From an uncultured Clostridia bacterium (GTDB taxonomy: Bacteria; Bacillota; Clostridia; TANB77; CAG-508), in assembly GCA_934132805.1 (NCBI GenBank), contig CAKPAB010000053.1:1-6245 (forward strand): a stretch of DNA of 6,245 nucleotides, given 5' to 3'. Both the position numbers and the translations under genes were made by a program. A model generated the notes under the pieces. The model did not search any database. It had not been told where the DNA came from and saw only the letters and a program-made list of their open reading frames with translations. Below, in pieces: positions 5,937 through 6,245 of the stretch. How positions within the stretch are numbered: position 1 is the stretch's first letter; each line of letters opens with the position of its first letter.

Positions 5937-6245
5937 TTATTTATTAATATCTTTTGCAATTTTTTCTATTTCCTTTTTATTTACTCCTGTAATCTTTTGA
6001 ATTACTTCCTCATTAAATTTTTCCTTTATCATGTTCCTTACTATTTCTAATGAGTTTTCTTTTTTTCCTTCTTTTCTACCAATGTCCATATACATTTGAT
6101 TTTCTCTGTCTATCGTATCCAATACTGCTAACATATTTTCATCATTTCCTCTCAATTTATTAGCTAACCTATAAGCTTCATTTTCTCCAATTTTTCTGTT
6201 CAGAATTATTAATATAATTCTTTTTAATAAATCTCTGTCTTCTTC
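5937..6245 (-). CDS. C-terminal part of a Rpn/PD-(D/E)XK nuclease 'transposase' family protein (cut by window edge)
   Basis: The reading frame is open from 6245 to the TAA at 5937 (102 residues visible) and continues beyond the window, so the start and the catalytic N-terminal domain are not seen. The visible part begins EEDRDLLKRIILIIL and has the family's usual ending: MYMDIGRKEGKKE (51-63), a charged glycine/lysine hinge, then a helix-turn-helix-like tail EIVRNMIKEKFNEEVIQKITG (67-87) and VNKKEIEKIAKDINK. This tail is characteristic of the Rpn/PDDEXK_2 group. In E. coli RpnA-type proteins are nucleases that promote RecA-independent recombination; many clostridial copies have unknown roles and occur in several divergent paralogues per genome. 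Its coding strand is richer in G than C, unlike the DUF5711-like and LCP genes. No terminator is seen before the promoter at 5848-5876. Whether the full gene is intact cannot be judged here. Confidence 0.78.
   Translation of the reverse strand, partial: EEDRDLLKRIILIILNRKIGENEAYRLANKLRGNDENMLAVLDTIDRENQMYMDIGRKEGKKENSLEIVRNMIKEKFNEEVIQKITGVNKKEIEKIAKDINK

Noticed and set aside
5306..5947. Plus-strand 213-codon frame opposite the DUF5711-like gene
   Set aside because: It runs through a minus-strand promoter and gene start, has no ribosome site, and its hydrophobicity comes from the complement of A-rich codons. It is not a real membrane protein.

Overview
The window looks like a chromosomal segment of a very AT-rich, low-GC Gram-positive bacterium, most likely an anaerobic member of the Clostridia (Bacillota) and possibly an uncultured gut lineage. 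The evidence is strong purine-rich Shine-Dalgarno sequences, a probable TTG start, sigma-A-type promoters with extended -10 elements, and a gene set typical of a thick Gram-positive wall: an LCP ligase, a secreted D,D-carboxypeptidase, a membrane-anchored ComEA, and a protein resembling the clostridial DUF5711 family. The genus cannot be named from the sequence alone.

Layout from left to right. Positions 3-267 hold no convincing gene but form a huge interrupted palindrome: perfect 27-bp outer arms, perfect 21-bp inner arms, partly conserved blocks between them and a loop of about 20 nt. This is the least explained structure in the window. Next, on the minus strand, is comEA (301-996), a DNA-uptake receptor. 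A 97-bp divergent region separates it from a plus-strand D-alanyl-D-alanine carboxypeptidase (1094-2371). That gene converges on a minus-strand LCP (LytR-CpsA-Psr) protein (2446-3786), and a bidirectional 14-bp-stem terminator lies between their ends. Further right on the minus strand, a DUF5711-like membrane-anchored repeat protein (4618-5799) and a CvpA-family membrane protein (3929-4537) probably form one transcription unit. It has an excellent promoter at 5848-5876 and a terminator at 3840-3871. The right edge (5937-6245) is the C-terminal end of a Rpn/PD-(D/E)XK 'transposase' family nuclease that continues outside the window.

Most of the genes act at the cell envelope. The carboxypeptidase trims peptidoglycan stem peptides, the LCP protein attaches glycopolymers to the wall, CvpA and the DUF5711-like protein are membrane proteins of unclear role, and ComEA binds incoming DNA outside the membrane. 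They are in several transcription units rather than one operon, so the shared theme is location in the cell, not proven co-regulation. No CRISPR array, tRNA, rRNA or complete mobile element was seen. The core genes look ordinary; the palindrome, the Rpn-type fragment and a patchy strand-composition pattern are the points that stand out.
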